IMG/VR virus record: IMGVR_UViG_3300003690_000090
Coordinates: 1 to 64,000 of that record
Length of the DNA stretch: 64,000 bases
Reading direction: 5' to 3' (one strand)
From: a virus
The position numbers and the translations under genes were made by a program. Of the stretch, positions 54,803-64,000 are shown in pieces (position 1 is the stretch's first letter; every line of letters starts with the position of its first letter). Below the pieces are notes generated by a model. That model made no database searches, was not told where the DNA came from, and saw only the letters and a program-made list of their open reading frames with translations.

Positions 54803-57060
54803 TGCCCGAATATCAGCTCAGCGATTTCGACGATGATGCGCTCTCGCCGCTACTGGTGATGGAACAGCTCAAGGCGCACGACAAGCGCATGCGCCATGGA
54901 AGGCCCCAGTGGGCGCTCGCAAAAGCCGCCTACATGACTCGCTACTGGGAGCATATTCGCGGCGACAAGAAGACGGACGACAAGAACCAGCCCACAGGTG
55001 TTGATGTAGAGGTGAACAGGTTGTGGGGTGTATTGAGTTCCTATCTCGGAGCTCTATACCCACGAGCAAACCGAGCCGTCTTTGGTGCGGATCCGGATGG
55101 TACCGGCGAGCCAGACAAAGCAGAGTTGGCGACGAACAGACTTTTGAGTTCCGCAAGAATCCACAGTCGAATCATGTCTGGATTGCGCCAGGCGCTTCTG
55201 TATCCAGGTTGCGGAGGGAAAGTTGGGTACCACCCTGGGCATGGTTCTGCGCTCGACAGAGTATGGATTCGCGTCATCCCATGGTGGGAGATGGTGCTTG
55301 ATTCCGACGTGACTGACGCGGCAGATGAGAGATTCCGCTGCCACGCCTATTACCAACCCAAGAAGGAAGTAGAAAAGGAATACGACCTTGAGGACCTGGT
55401 GGGGACCTCGAGGCAGGACTTTCTTGATTCTTCCGGCCTGTCAGAATCTAGCAACCAAACCCGTAGTTTTCGAAAAAACCAGCGGAAAGCCCCAAGCGAT
55501 GAGGGTGCCTTCGTGCGCGTGCTTGAGGTGTGCAATCTGAAAGACACCATCAAGGACGATCACGATGATTCCATCACCTACCAAGGTCGTCTAGAGATTT
55601 ACGTCCTCGGCCAGGGAGAGATGTCCAAGGTTCCGATATGGATGGGTCCGCTGCCCTTTGCGTCTCCAGACGGAACGCCACTTCCACATATTGTTCCTTT
55701 GGTATTCAACCATGAGCCTGAGTTTCCGCTGCGTGGAGTAGCGCACTCGACGCGCATCCTTCCGCAGATTCAGGAGTTGAACGCCTACCGATCGTTCATG
55801 GCGATGGCCACCCGCAAGGACACCAGGCAGTACGTCACGCGCAAGGGGACGTTCAACTCCGATGAGCTCACGGAACTGACAGAAGGTAGTGATGGCTTGA
55901 TTCTGCAGGTTTCTGAAGACTTCGAGCGCCCGCTGTCTGAGGCGGTGTACCCGATTCCTACCGCACCCATCTCTGCAAACATTGATCGGTATCTTAAGGA
56001 AGTAGAGCACGATTTGGATCGTGCGATTGGCACTTCCCCGTCAGCACGAGGCATTGTAACCAAGGCCACCGCATTCGAAGTGCAAACAGTTCAGCAGTAC
56101 ACAGAATCCGATTTTGGTATGCACGCCATGATCAAGGATGAATGGCTGGCAGATATTGTTCGCGTAGTGCTTCGTGCGCTTATTGCGGCCATGCAGGATT
56201 TTGGTGATTCAGCTGGCGCGTATGACGAGCAAGAAGTCGAGCTCGCGGAAGTGGGTGCCATCGCTGACGAAGATGGCTCGCCTGGCGAGGAAGACGTCGA
56301 GGAACAAGAAGAGGCGGCAGAGGAGGCAGAGGAGGAAGGTTCCGCAGCTCCTCATGTTGATGATGAAGAGATTGAAGATATTCGCCCCGAGGAAGACGAA
56401 GAGACTGATGATGTTCGCCCTGAAGAAGACGAAGAGACTGATCTTGCTGTTGAGGCACAGGCCTTGGTGCTACGCGATCGCAACAACATGGTCGAGGTTT
56501 CGGTTGAGGATCTGGACGCCAACTTCGAGATTAGCTTTGTCGAGGGTGGCCGAACGCCGCTAAACGATACGGCCATGCAGCAGAACCTGATCGGCCTTCT
56601 CGAGCCGTACATGGCGCTGTGGGATCAAGCCCAGAAGGGCGGACCCATGGGGATCTTTGCCAGAAACTACATGAAGACGATTGCTGAAAGGTTCGATCTC
56701 CCCCGCGATTTGCATCCAGAAGAGATGGAAGCAGCCACTGATGAGGAGAAGGAAACACAGGAAGAAATGTCCCCCGAGGACGCAGAAATGGCCGAGGCCG
56801 CGCAACCGCAACAGGGCGGTAGCCTCGATGCGCTATTGCAGTTGCCACCCGAACAAGCCATTGCCCAGTTGAGGCAAGTCTTTGCGGACGATCCAAAGGT
56901 CCAGCAGATGCTTGACCAGATTGAACAACTGCCCCCCGAGCAGCAAGCAGAGGTTATCGCACAGTTGGTGAGCGGTGGTGCAGAGCAACAACCCGCAGGG
57001 CAGCCGCCTGCCGAGCAACCACCAACGCCGCCCCCTGGAGGCCCAGTTGGCCCTGTATAG
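54802..57060 (+). CDS. Portal protein (752 aa)
   Basis: Directly downstream of the large terminase with one shared base, this large protein has portal features: an N-terminal wing region (RMRHGRPQWALAKAAYMTRY), VIPWWEMVLDSD, a long central helix and a Glu/Asp-rich insertion at about 493-548, then a Gln/Pro-rich tail. Portals form the dodecameric ring through which DNA passes. The insertion contains two copies of a 33-bp repeat. The assignment rests on size, order and these segments. Confidence 0.8.
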   Translation: MPEYQLSDFDDDALSPLLVMEQLKAHDKRMRHGRPQWALAKAAYMTRYWEHIRGDKKTDDKNQPTGVDVEVNRLWGVLSSYLGALYPRANRAVFGADPDGTGEPDKAELATNRLLSSARIHSRIMSGLRQALLYPGCGGKVGYHPGHGSALDRVWIRVIPWWEMVLDSDVTDAADERFRCHAYYQPKKEVEKEYDLEDLVGTSRQDFLDSSGLSESSNQTRSFRKNQRKAPSDEGAFVRVLEVCNLKDTIKDDHDDSITYQGRLEIYVLGQGEMSKVPIWMGPLPFASPDGTPLPHIVPLVFNHEPEFPLRGVAHSTRILPQIQELNAYRSFMAMATRKDTRQYVTRKGTFNSDELTELTEGSDGLILQVSEDFERPLSEAVYPIPTAPISANIDRYLKEVEHDLDRAIGTSPSARGIVTKATAFEVQTVQQYTESDFGMHAMIKDEWLADIVRVVLRALIAAMQDFGDSAGAYDEQEVELAEVGAIADEDGSPGEEDVEEQEEAAEEAEEEGSAAPHVDDEEIEDIRPEEDEETDDVRPEEDEETDLAVEAQALVLRDRNNMVEVSVEDLDANFEISFVEGGRTPLNDTAMQQNLIGLLEPYMALWDQAQKGGPMGIFARNYMKTIAERFDLPRDLHPEEMEAATDEEKETQEEMSPEDAEMAEAAQPQQGGSLDALLQLPPEQAIAQLRQVFADDPKVQQMLDQIEQLPPEQQAEVIAQLVSGGAEQQPAGQPPAEQPPTPPPGGPVGPV
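56377..56442 (+). repeat. Two tandem 33-bp units in the portal gene
   Basis: A 33-bp unit encoding DIRPEEDEETD / DVRPEEDEETD starts at 56377 and 56410. It extends the acidic insertion in frame. Confidence 0.85.
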
Positions 57061-57628
57061 TTTCTTTTGCCCCGCGAACCACGAGACGGAGCACATCTCG
57101 TCTCAAGAAAATCGACCCGCATCAATTGTTTGTCGGGAGTGTGGAGATGCGGCCAGGTATCGCTTGACGGTGGCCAAGAACAATGGCTGGGCGAATCGTT
57201 CTACTGACGTTTCGAACTACAGGGGTCTCGCGTTGCATGATTTTCGATGCAGAGATTGTGGAGAGGTTTTCGAGGAAATCATTGATTTTTCCGAGGGCGA
57301 ATCCGTGCATGACGGGCAAGAGTGCCCGAAGTGCCCGGGTCATTCCACTTGGGTGCCGTCGGTTCAAATCGATCGTTGGGGTGAGCAGTTTCCCTACTAC
57401 GACCGTGGATTGGGGGTCATGCTCAAAAACAAGGCGCACAGGCGTCAAATCTGCAAGGAGCGCGGCCTTACTCCAGTAGAGGGCGATTATGACGTTGAGC
57501 GCGAGTACTCAAAGTGGGATACTCGTGTTGCAGAAGAAACTGCAGAATACGAAGACTATTGCGATAAACTCGATAACCACCCTGGGTTCAAAGAGCTGAG
57601 AAAAGCTCAAGATCAGGGACGCCTCTAG
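57047..57628 (+). CDS. Zinc-ribbon protein between portal and scaffold genes (193 aa)
   Basis: A strong GGAGG (57037-57041) five bases ahead of TTG 57047 gives MALYSFFCPANHETEH, overlapping the portal end by 14 bp; the frame open from 56975 is not used. CREC, CRDC and CPKC pairs indicate FmdB-like or rubredoxin-like zinc ribbons. The C-terminal half is charged and helical (YEDYCDKLDNHPGFKELRKA). Such genes recur beside phage head genes; the role is unknown. Confidence 0.65.
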   Translation: MALYSFFCPANHETEHISSQENRPASIVCRECGDAARYRLTVAKNNGWANRSTDVSNYRGLALHDFRCRDCGEVFEEIIDFSEGESVHDGQECPKCPGHSTWVPSVQIDRWGEQFPYYDRGLGVMLKNKAHRRQICKERGLTPVEGDYDVEREYSKWDTRVAEETAEYEDYCDKLDNHPGFKELRKAQDQGRL

Positions 57629-57639
57629 GGAGACACCAA

Positions 57640-58275
57640 ATGCCTATCGATCCCGCCACCGGACAACAACTGCCTTACGCTGGTGACCCCGGAGCCCCTG
57701 CCGGCGCACCCCCGATGCCGCCTGGTGGACCAGGTGCTGCGCCTGGTGGACCCGAGCCGACTCCAGAAGAGCTCGCCGAGCTTGAGGCCGGCAACGCTGA
57801 AATGCGTGGGGACGTGATGGCTGCAGCCGCGCCGCAGCCGGAGAAGCCCTACAGCACCAAGGCAATCGATACCTTGATTGGTGATTTCAACGACACCTTG
57901 GAGGCCTTGGCGGGCTCCGAGTTGCCTGATGTTGAGTGGGCACCCCCGGAGGGAGGCGGCGCAAAGTGGCCGAACCCGCTGCCCCAAGAGATTTTTGTGC
58001 CGCTGGTAGCGCTCACAGAAGCCCTGAAGATCGTCGGCGACGGTTCATTCTATGAGAAGCATGGCTTTGAACCCATGGAACTCACGAGTGACGCCGAACT
58101 TCGGAAGGCATCCGCAAATATGCGGAAAATGGCCAAGGACAAGGACTTGGCAGAGGCCATGCAAGCACCTATGGGGGCGGCTGGCCCGGGAGCACCTCCC
58201 GAGGGTGAAGAAATGCCGCCACCTCCTGGTGGATTTGAAGAAGAAGATGAGCTCTTGGCGCAGAACTTGACATAA
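57640..58275 (+). CDS. Probable head-assembly protein, Pro/Gly-rich (211 aa)
   Basis: The gene starts 11 bp after the zinc-ribbon gene. The N-terminal 65 residues are Pro/Gly/Ala-rich (APAGAPPMPPGGPG), followed by a compact helical domain (AIDTLIGDFNDTLEALAG, EIFVPLVALTEALKIVG) and an acidic end. It lies between portal and scaffold, so a role in prohead assembly is likely. No family is recognised. Confidence 0.55.
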   Translation: MPIDPATGQQLPYAGDPGAPAGAPPMPPGGPGAAPGGPEPTPEELAELEAGNAEMRGDVMAAAAPQPEKPYSTKAIDTLIGDFNDTLEALAGSELPDVEWAPPEGGGAKWPNPLPQEIFVPLVALTEALKIVGDGSFYEKHGFEPMELTSDAELRKASANMRKMAKDKDLAEAMQAPMGAAGPGAPPEGEEMPPPPGGFEEEDELLAQNLT

Positions 58276-58331
58276 GTTGCGCCGACTATAATGGGGGTGG
58301 TAGAGTCGTCCCCAATACGACTAGGTGATTT

Positions 58332-59357
58332 GTGGAAGACACGCAGATTGAAAATGCAGAACAACCTGTAGAGCCTACTGAATCTGTTGCTACTACAGGC
58401 GACGACCAGGCCCTTTCATCTTCTGAAACAAACGAGCCTGTTGCTGCACCTGAATATACGGACGACCAGGCCGATGCGGAAATCAACCGCATGTACGGGA
58501 CTGCGCAAGTAGACGAGTCGCCAGAAGAGCAGCAATCCGCGCCACCTATTGATGAGGGCGCCAAGCATGTTTTCAATGCGCTCGACAGTGAGCTCGGTCA
58601 AATCGAAGAGCTGGAGCATGATGGTTTCTACGGTGACATCACCGAGGACCACATCAAGGAGCTCCCGACTGTAGCCCGCCGCATTCTCCACAACTTCCGC
58701 ATCGATCGGAAGAAGCAGGAGCAGCGACACCTTCGGGAAATGTCGTCCATTCGGAGCGAAACCGAAGACCGGGAGCAGGGCCTGGCCAAGGCAGAGCGAG
58801 AGTTTTCTCGTCGTCAATCCGAGTTCGCTGCGCTGATCGATGACCCAAAGGTCCAATCGATTCTCAACCAGCCCGACACTGAAATGCCCGATGTCTTCAC
58901 AGAAGAAGGCATTAATGCTCGCATTCAGCGTGGAATCGCGCAGGGCTTGAACACCATCTTGTCTCCGATGAAGGATGCAGCGGATCAAAAGGGACGCGAG
59001 AGCGCCTATCTTGATTTTGTCAGCGGCCACCCGGAAATGCGCAAGCCGTCTTTCAAGAAGGCTGTTGTCGGGCTCGTTCGCAATCGAGCCCAGGCTGGCA
59101 ATCCTGTTTCAACGCAAGACGCCTATCAGCTGGTGAAAGCCCAGCAGATGATTGCCGACCAGCAGGCTCGATCTGCGCGTGAAACGAGAGCAAGGCAGCA
59201 ATCCGCCAAGCGCATTGGAAGAAATGTCGCCAGCGGCACGCCAGATTCTGCTACCATTCCGCCTGATGTCCAAAAGCGAGGAGCTTATGCTATCGCCCAG
59301 TGGCTTCAAGCAAACCCAGAAGCCGCAAAGACGATAGATAGACAGATTCGGTCCTGA
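58332..59357 (+). CDS. Probable capsid scaffolding protein (341 aa)
   Basis: GTG 58332 starts an acidic N-terminus followed by a long charged helical region (HLREMSSIRSETEDREQGLA, KAEREFSRRQSEFAALIDDP) and a basic C-terminus, the usual layout of scaffolding proteins, whose basic end binds the coat protein. The position just upstream of the major capsid gene supports this. There is no protease motif. Confidence 0.75.
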   Translation: MEDTQIENAEQPVEPTESVATTGDDQALSSSETNEPVAAPEYTDDQADAEINRMYGTAQVDESPEEQQSAPPIDEGAKHVFNALDSELGQIEELEHDGFYGDITEDHIKELPTVARRILHNFRIDRKKQEQRHLREMSSIRSETEDREQGLAKAEREFSRRQSEFAALIDDPKVQSILNQPDTEMPDVFTEEGINARIQRGIAQGLNTILSPMKDAADQKGRESAYLDFVSGHPEMRKPSFKKAVVGLVRNRAQAGNPVSTQDAYQLVKAQQMIADQQARSARETRARQQSAKRIGRNVASGTPDSATIPPDVQKRGAYAIAQWLQANPEAAKTIDRQIRS

Positions 59358-59391
59358 CACCACCTTTTCCCTCCCCCGGAGACGCTAGACC

Positions 59392-60441
59392 ATGGCCACT
59401 ACCACCCTAACCATTGGAAATGAACTTCTTTCTACCACGATGCATATCGTGGCGAAGGAGTGGCGCGATACCCTGCATGAGTCTGTGGCGTTTCTTGACG
59501 CATCTGCTCGTGTCCACGGCGAGGGCAACCCGACCCAAGCTGGTGGTACCCGTATCGTAGTGCCCATCGGAACTGGCGAGCACTCCTCGACCACCCGCAT
59601 GCAGACCGGTTTTGAGCGAATCAACCTGTCTGTGTCCGATGTGTTCCAGCCGGCCGTGTACTCGTGGGGACACGTTGTGCGGCCTGTGGCCATCTCGGCA
59701 GAAGAAGAGATGATCAACCAGGGCGATGCCGCTGTGTTGTCCATCCTCGAGTCTCGCGTCAAGATGACCGCGAATGCCCTTAAGCGTGACTTTGTGCAGC
59801 AAATCGTTCAGGGCTCCGTCGTCGGTTGGGAAGACTGGTCGACCCTCAATGGCGTTGATGGCAACTTTGGTGCCGCCAACACCGGCTTCCTCGAGGAACT
59901 GGCCACCACAGCTCAAACCAACACGGTTGGAGGCATCGCCAAAATCACTACCGGCACCGGTTGGGTGAACCAGCGTTTCGACGGTGGTGCATCTTTCAAC
60001 GCCAATGGCCTGGCGGGACTCTACGACCTCATGGTCGAGATCAACGCGGTCAGCCCCTCCGGACCCCCCAACGTGATTCTTGCCTCCAGAAGTGGATTCA
60101 AGAACCTCAAGCGTTCGCTGTCGGCCCAGGAGCGCTACGTCGATCAGAGCTCGCTCGACGGTGGCCGGATGGTCCAGTTGTGGGACGGCATTCAGATTGA
60201 TGTCGAATACAACATGCCTGTTGCTGGTACGAACACCACAGCAGATCCCATCAGCTTCTACTTCCTGAACCTGGACGACATTCACGTTCTGTGGGATCCG
60301 GCGGGCTACTTTGACCTGTCCGATTTCGAGACCGTGTCTGGTGAGTACGATGTTCGCGCCGCCAAGTTGCGCGTGCGTGGTCAGCTGCTTGCCAAGCACC
60401 TTGGTTCCAGCGGAATCGCTTTCGACCTCGAAACCTTCTAG
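59392..60441 (+). CDS. Major capsid protein (349 aa)
   Basis: ATG 59392 follows GGAGACGC. The protein has an MCP-like N-terminal helix (MHIVAKEWRDTLHESVAFLD), conserved-looking domain segments (ISAEEEMINQGDAAVLSILE, NVILASRSGFKNLKRSLSA) and a beta-rich C-terminal part (GQLLAKHLGSSGIAFDLETF). Size and order (scaffold before, decoration after) fit the HK97-fold coat protein. Codon use is rich in C-ending codons, as expected for a very highly expressed gene. A strong hairpin follows. Confidence 0.85.
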   Translation: MATTTLTIGNELLSTTMHIVAKEWRDTLHESVAFLDASARVHGEGNPTQAGGTRIVVPIGTGEHSSTTRMQTGFERINLSVSDVFQPAVYSWGHVVRPVAISAEEEMINQGDAAVLSILESRVKMTANALKRDFVQQIVQGSVVGWEDWSTLNGVDGNFGAANTGFLEELATTAQTNTVGGIAKITTGTGWVNQRFDGGASFNANGLAGLYDLMVEINAVSPSGPPNVILASRSGFKNLKRSLSAQERYVDQSSLDGGRMVQLWDGIQIDVEYNMPVAGTNTTADPISFYFLNLDDIHVLWDPAGYFDLSDFETVSGEYDVRAAKLRVRGQLLAKHLGSSGIAFDLETF

Positions 60442-60451
60442 GTCAACATTT

Positions 60452-60478
60452 GGGCTGGGGGCATTCCGTCCCCAGCCC
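60452..60478 (+). terminator. Strong hairpin after the major capsid gene
   Basis: GGGCTGGGG (60452-60460) and CCCCAGCCC (60470-60478) form a perfect 9-bp stem with a 9-nt loop, 10 bp past the stop. No U-run follows, so it may stabilise the capsid message or attenuate readthrough rather than end it. Confidence 0.6.
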
Positions 60479-60518
60479 TCCCAACAGCCCAATCAATCAA
60501 AAGAGGGAGGATTGAAAC

Positions 60519-60971
60519 ATGGCAGTTCATAAAATTGATGGTGGCCCTGGCGGCGAAAACGACCATTTTCCAAAGAAGTATGTGACCTTGTACGGCACGG
60601 GGGCAATCACCGCTGGTGACTGGGTTCATCTTGAAACCGGAACCGGAGTGACCGACTACGACCTGAACGGTGTTGGCGCGTCTGTGACGACAGCTGGCGC
60701 TGTCGCCAACGGAAACATGGCGGTCCTCGGTGTTGCAACCGAGACCACCACCGCCGCTGGATATCTCACCATCCAGATTGCGGGCAAATATGCCAGCGCA
60801 AATGTTGCAACCAGTGTGGCTGCTGGTGCTGGGCTCATTGTCGATGCCACCTCGGCTGGACGGGCGGTCCTGACGACAGCATCTGATGTCGGGAATGCTT
60901 GTGGCGTTTGCCTCGTTCTCGCCGCCAGCAACCAGGCCGATGTGATGATCATCAACCAGGGCTTCTTTTAG
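60519..60971 (+). CDS. Probable capsid decoration protein (150 aa)
   Basis: GGGAGG precedes ATG 60519. The product is Ala/Gly/Thr-rich with a beta pattern (GYLTIQIAGKYASANVATSV, NQADVMIINQGFF), similar to lambda gpD-type or other trimeric stabilising proteins, and directly follows the major capsid gene. It has two Cys (CGVC). Assigned from context and composition. Confidence 0.65.
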   Translation: MAVHKIDGGPGGENDHFPKKYVTLYGTGAITAGDWVHLETGTGVTDYDLNGVGASVTTAGAVANGNMAVLGVATETTTAAGYLTIQIAGKYASANVATSVAAGAGLIVDATSAGRAVLTTASDVGNACGVCLVLAASNQADVMIINQGFF

Positions 60972-60991
60972 GCCACCGCCTCGACACCACC

Positions 60992-61014
60992 CCGGAGACT
61001 CTCATCCTCTCCGG
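60992..61014 (+). terminator. Hairpin after the decoration gene
   Basis: CCGGAGA (60992-60998) and TCTCCGG (61008-61014) form a perfect 7-bp stem with a 9-nt loop. Like the hairpin after the capsid gene it lacks a U-run. Confidence 0.5.
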
Positions 61015-61073
61015 AATCATCCGGCGGCTGGGGTACAATCACCCTGGTCGCCGGATTTCTTTTAGGAGGCACT

Positions 61074-62402
61074 GTGAATTTCAAAGAGCTCAGGCAAGAA
61101 GTCAACAGTGCGCTGGACTACAACCCTGATCTCGCGGCCTACCGGGACCAGGTTTCACGCGTTGTGAATCGGCACTACATCCGCATTAGCGCCCAGTACC
61201 CCTGGCTGTTTCTCCAAAAGGCCGAGGACATGAACCTCAAGGCCAAGGTTGAGGGAAGCGCTGGCGTTACGGCCGCAGTGGCCGCTGGAAACAACCGCCT
61301 GGTGGTTGGAGTCAATACGACATTTGACGCCAGCTGGGAAGGACAGACCTTCATTATTGGTGGAGACGAGTACACCATCGGAAAGGTGACCACCACCACC
61401 GCCATGTACGTCACCCAAGAGATACCGACGACTACCGCTACCACATCATGGAGCGTAGAGTTCCGCCGATACGCATTGCCCACACAATGCTCCGAGATTC
61501 TTGGAATCATGAGCCGCGCTGATGATCGCGGGCGCCTGATGTTCATCGACCGCCGAAAGGAAGAAGAGCACTACCTTGATCGGGACACCACGGGCGATCC
61601 GATTCTGTTCATCGAAGATGATCACATGACGACCAGAGCTCCTATTGAGGCACCAAACCTAACGGTTGGTACAGCGAGCGTTTCCCCCACGACAGCATTG
61701 AAAAACAGCAACGAATACGAGTACTGCTATACCTTTGATTTTGAAGGAATCGAAAGCCCACCATCGCTTGTTGCGACCGCGACAACCAACTCAACTGGAA
61801 ACCCACAGATTACTGTCGATAGGCTGGAGGATACCCAGTGGTGGGACTCAGATACCGGTGCGGGATCGGGGGCGCTTGTATTGTCCGGAAAGTACAAGAA
61901 CCTGTACCGACGGGACAAGACGAATTCTGGTAGATGGGTTCGTATTGCTTCTTTGACTTCTGCACTCAAGGGATTCACCGACGACGAGATCCTTATCGGA
62001 AACAGTGGCGAAACCGGCAAGCTGGATGTCTACAATCACGATGACTACTTCACGCTCTATTCCCTCCAACCGGTTCAACACATCCGGGCCTGGTACACCG
62101 CCGGTACTGACATCGCTGTGGAGATTCGATACGCAGCAGCTGTGCAGAGAATGCAGGCGGACTTTGATGTTCCGGAATGGCCTACTCAATACCACCACTT
62201 GCTCGTCTACAAGTCTCTCGAGGACATCTGCATGCAACACGGGATGATCGGGCAGTCTCAGCTCTATGAGCGCCGATCTCGTGAAATGCTGAGAGCCATG
62301 AAGGACAAGTGGTTGGCTCGCCAGGCCAGGCAGTTCATCCGGCGCGGATTTGACGACAAACTCTTCCAGAGTGAGCGCTGGGGAACCCCTTCTAAGGCCT
62401 AA
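61074..62402 (+). CDS. Probable head-tail connector/neck protein (442 aa)
   Basis: AGGAGG (61064-61069) precedes GTG 61074. The N-terminus (MNFKELRQEVNSALDY, then DQVSRVVNRHYIRISAQYPW) resembles the first helices of phage adaptor proteins. A fibronectin-III-like insertion (EYEYCYTFDFEGIESPPSLVA, about 210-260) is followed by a helical C-terminus. Between head and tail genes, such proteins join the portal to the tail. The insertion may face outward. Family not certain. Confidence 0.6.
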   Translation: MNFKELRQEVNSALDYNPDLAAYRDQVSRVVNRHYIRISAQYPWLFLQKAEDMNLKAKVEGSAGVTAAVAAGNNRLVVGVNTTFDASWEGQTFIIGGDEYTIGKVTTTTAMYVTQEIPTTTATTSWSVEFRRYALPTQCSEILGIMSRADDRGRLMFIDRRKEEEHYLDRDTTGDPILFIEDDHMTTRAPIEAPNLTVGTASVSPTTALKNSNEYEYCYTFDFEGIESPPSLVATATTNSTGNPQITVDRLEDTQWWDSDTGAGSGALVLSGKYKNLYRRDKTNSGRWVRIASLTSALKGFTDDEILIGNSGETGKLDVYNHDDYFTLYSLQPVQHIRAWYTAGTDIAVEIRYAAAVQRMQADFDVPEWPTQYHHLLVYKSLEDICMQHGMIGQSQLYERRSREMLRAMKDKWLARQARQFIRRGFDDKLFQSERWGTPSKA

Positions 62403-62404
62403 GA

Positions 62405-64000
62405 ATGAAAACCCAAACCTTTCAGGTTCTACAACTTCGCGGAATGAACGAGCGCTGGGTTCCAGAGCCCAACGAGGCCGAGCTGATCCGCGACATGACG
62501 TGGGACGGAAAGGATGGGTGGAAGGACTCTGGCGGCTATCGTGCGATCGCAACCAAGTTCACTACGGAAGGGACTGGAAAGGAAGGGGCGCTCGAAAGTT
62601 CTGGAAATCCCTTTTCCCTTTTCGGGAACCGATACAGCATCACCAGCATTCATTGGTTTGCTCAACACAACGGAGCTCGGCAGTGGATGGTTTACGAAAC
62701 CGAAAATGGGCGGCTTCGCGCTTTCGACGGGGCGCGGGCACCGTATGACAACCCATGGAGGGATCTAAAGCAGATCAACTACACGGGTGATTCCTCGTTT
62801 TCGACAACCAACAACATCACTAAACGACAGTTCGACCCCCTCGGTTTTGGCACTCAATACCAAGTCTGGGGTGGGCGCCTGTACATGGTCAATGGCCTCA
62901 ACGAGCCGTTGGTGTTCGACGGCGAGAAAGTCGAAAGGGCGGGATTCCATACAGCTCCCGCCCAGGGTCAAGGCTCAACAAACTATGAGTTCGCCGCAAC
63001 CTCTTGTGGCTGGCCGGAACAGCATGAAGCTCACAACACAGTGGACGCTACCGGCAGCGGGGGCGACCTTAGGGACTGGGTCGTTACCGGCCTCAGAATG
63101 CGCACGGAACTAGACGGCGGCGGCGACGACGCAAAAAATGGTGCCGTGTTTTTCAACGAGATTCCGGGCCTTGGTCTTGGCTACAAGCACATTCCGGAAA
63201 ACCCAATCAATTACGAACCCAACCACCTTATCGATCCACAGTTCCTGAGAAAGGATCTCTACCAATACAGGGTCACGTTTGTGAATGAGCGCGGCCAGGA
63301 ATCGCCGCCATCCATTCCAACAGACGGCGTTCAGATTCGCAACGGAATTGGTGAACAGTCTACAGACGGCGGCGCCACCGGCAACTTCGAAAGATCGAAG
63401 TCTGGTTGCCAAAAAGGTGGCCGGGGCCTCATCTGGCTCCAGATTCCTACTGGTGGCCCAGAAGTTGTCGCCAGGCGGGTTTATAGAACGCGGCAGCAGA
63501 TGGACAGTGACGGAAACCTGGTGAGTCTTAGCCGGGGTACGAAGTACTATTTTGTTAGAGAGATTCAAGACAACGCCACTACTGGGTTTCTTGATGGAGC
63601 TCCGGATACCCAGCTTGGCAGCTTGCTCGATGAGAGTGACTTTGGGCCATTTCCAAGCGATGCGGCCTACATCGCTGTGTTCAAGAACACCATGTTTGCC
63701 GCTGGTTCCAACGACAACCTGCTCCGGTTCTCTGCGCCGTTGATGCCCGAAGTTTTTCCGCTCGACAATACCTTCAACATTGGTGATTCCGTTGGCGGTC
63801 CGATCACAGGCATGAAGGCCACCAAGAATGCTTTGGTTGTCTTCAAGCGTCGTGGCATCTACCTCGTCAAGGGAGACACGTTCAATGGATTTTACACCGA
63901 GACGCTAACCCAAGACGCTGGTTGTGTAGCGCCGAATTCCATTGCTGAAATTCCTAGCCTGGGCACAGTGTTTCTTTCGGAACAAGGCGTCATGATGTTG
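62405..64000 (+). CDS. Tail (nozzle-like) protein, cut by the window end (532+ aa)
   Basis: From ATG 62405, 2 bp after the connector gene, the frame is open to the last base. The sequence shows beta-propeller-like repeats (YQVWGGRLYMVNGLNEPLVF), a fibronectin-like insertion (YRVTFVNERGQESPPSIPTD) and VFKRRGIYLVKGDTF, a pattern seen in podovirus tail nozzles and related tail proteins. The C-terminus is not in the window. The particle type is inferred partly from this gene. Confidence 0.6.
   Translation, partial: MKTQTFQVLQLRGMNERWVPEPNEAELIRDMTWDGKDGWKDSGGYRAIATKFTTEGTGKEGALESSGNPFSLFGNRYSITSIHWFAQHNGARQWMVYETENGRLRAFDGARAPYDNPWRDLKQINYTGDSSFSTTNNITKRQFDPLGFGTQYQVWGGRLYMVNGLNEPLVFDGEKVERAGFHTAPAQGQGSTNYEFAATSCGWPEQHEAHNTVDATGSGGDLRDWVVTGLRMRTELDGGGDDAKNGAVFFNEIPGLGLGYKHIPENPINYEPNHLIDPQFLRKDLYQYRVTFVNERGQESPPSIPTDGVQIRNGIGEQSTDGGATGNFERSKSGCQKGGRGLIWLQIPTGGPEVVARRVYRTRQQMDSDGNLVSLSRGTKYYFVREIQDNATTGFLDGAPDTQLGSLLDESDFGPFPSDAAYIAVFKNTMFAAGSNDNLLRFSAPLMPEVFPLDNTFNIGDSVGGPITGMKATKNALVVFKRRGIYLVKGDTFNGFYTETLTQDAGCVAPNSIAEIPSLGTVFLSEQGVMML

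Overview
The window is a large piece of a double-stranded DNA tailed bacteriophage genome. It holds a complete head-assembly module (terminase, portal, scaffold, major capsid protein), a lysis cassette, phage-type recombination and replication genes, and dense short genes on both strands with many 1-8 bp start/stop overlaps. I see no tRNA, rRNA, integrase or host gene. A candidate single-TM/coiled-coil protein and a candidate lipoprotein next to an endolysin suggest a Gram-negative host. The last gene looks like a podovirus nozzle/tail protein and there is a 3860-residue candidate internal virion protein, so a podovirus-like particle is plausible but not proven.

Layout. (1) 1-18.4 kb, rightward: the end of an unknown gene, a giant polyvalent virion protein with two HExxH zinc-protease motifs, a run of small beta-rich probable structural proteins (several mutually similar), and lysis candidates: two single-TM coiled-coil proteins, an endolysin with a peptidoglycan-binding domain, and a Pro/Glu-repeat candidate lipoprotein. 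(2) 18.4-21.0 kb, leftward: a RecT-type annealase, a YqaJ-type exonuclease and an unknown partner. They face a small rightward HTH gene across a divergent promoter/operator region at 20978-21052. (3) 21.9-33.6 kb, leftward: a VapE-like helicase, a CHC2/TOPRIM primase, small regulators, and a DNA-modification block. The block has a PAPS-reductase-like PP-loop enzyme, a beta-class DNA methyltransferase, QueC, and a DpdA-like DNA transglycosylase whose frame is broken at a G8 tract. Upstream are several very small genes and an SF2 helicase. A 480-bp gap at 32.6-33.07 kb carries iteron-like repeats.

(4) 33.6-42.9 kb is the accessory region. Operons of small unknown or zinc-ribbon proteins are separated by intergenic DNA that carries two repeat families. 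One is a promoter-like element with a conserved leader (GTTATCAG ... GGTTACATTA ... ACACGAGG). The other is arrays of an 18-bp element, consensus AAGYGCTACCYGGMCCGC, about 25 copies in six arrays, all in the same orientation. Gene junctions inside the operons reuse the same 16-bp start/stop/ribosome-site sequence. I regard this repeat architecture as the most likely undescribed system here. (5) 43.0-46.3 kb, rightward: a C5-cytosine methyltransferase, three unknown genes and a RusA resolvase, with G+T-rich codon use unlike the rest. It ends at two strong terminators. (6) 46.5-64 kb, rightward: virion proteins, small and large terminase subunits, portal, a zinc-ribbon protein, scaffold, major capsid protein, probable decoration protein, probable connector, and a tail protein cut by the window end.

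Working together: the leftward genes replicate, recombine and chemically mark the phage DNA (deazaguanine plus two methylations would protect against host nucleases), the accessory cassettes probably alter the host, and the rightward late genes build and release the particle. Many start sites below differ from the longest possible reading frame. They were chosen from ribosome-binding sites, 1-8 bp overlaps with the upstream gene, and promoter positions.
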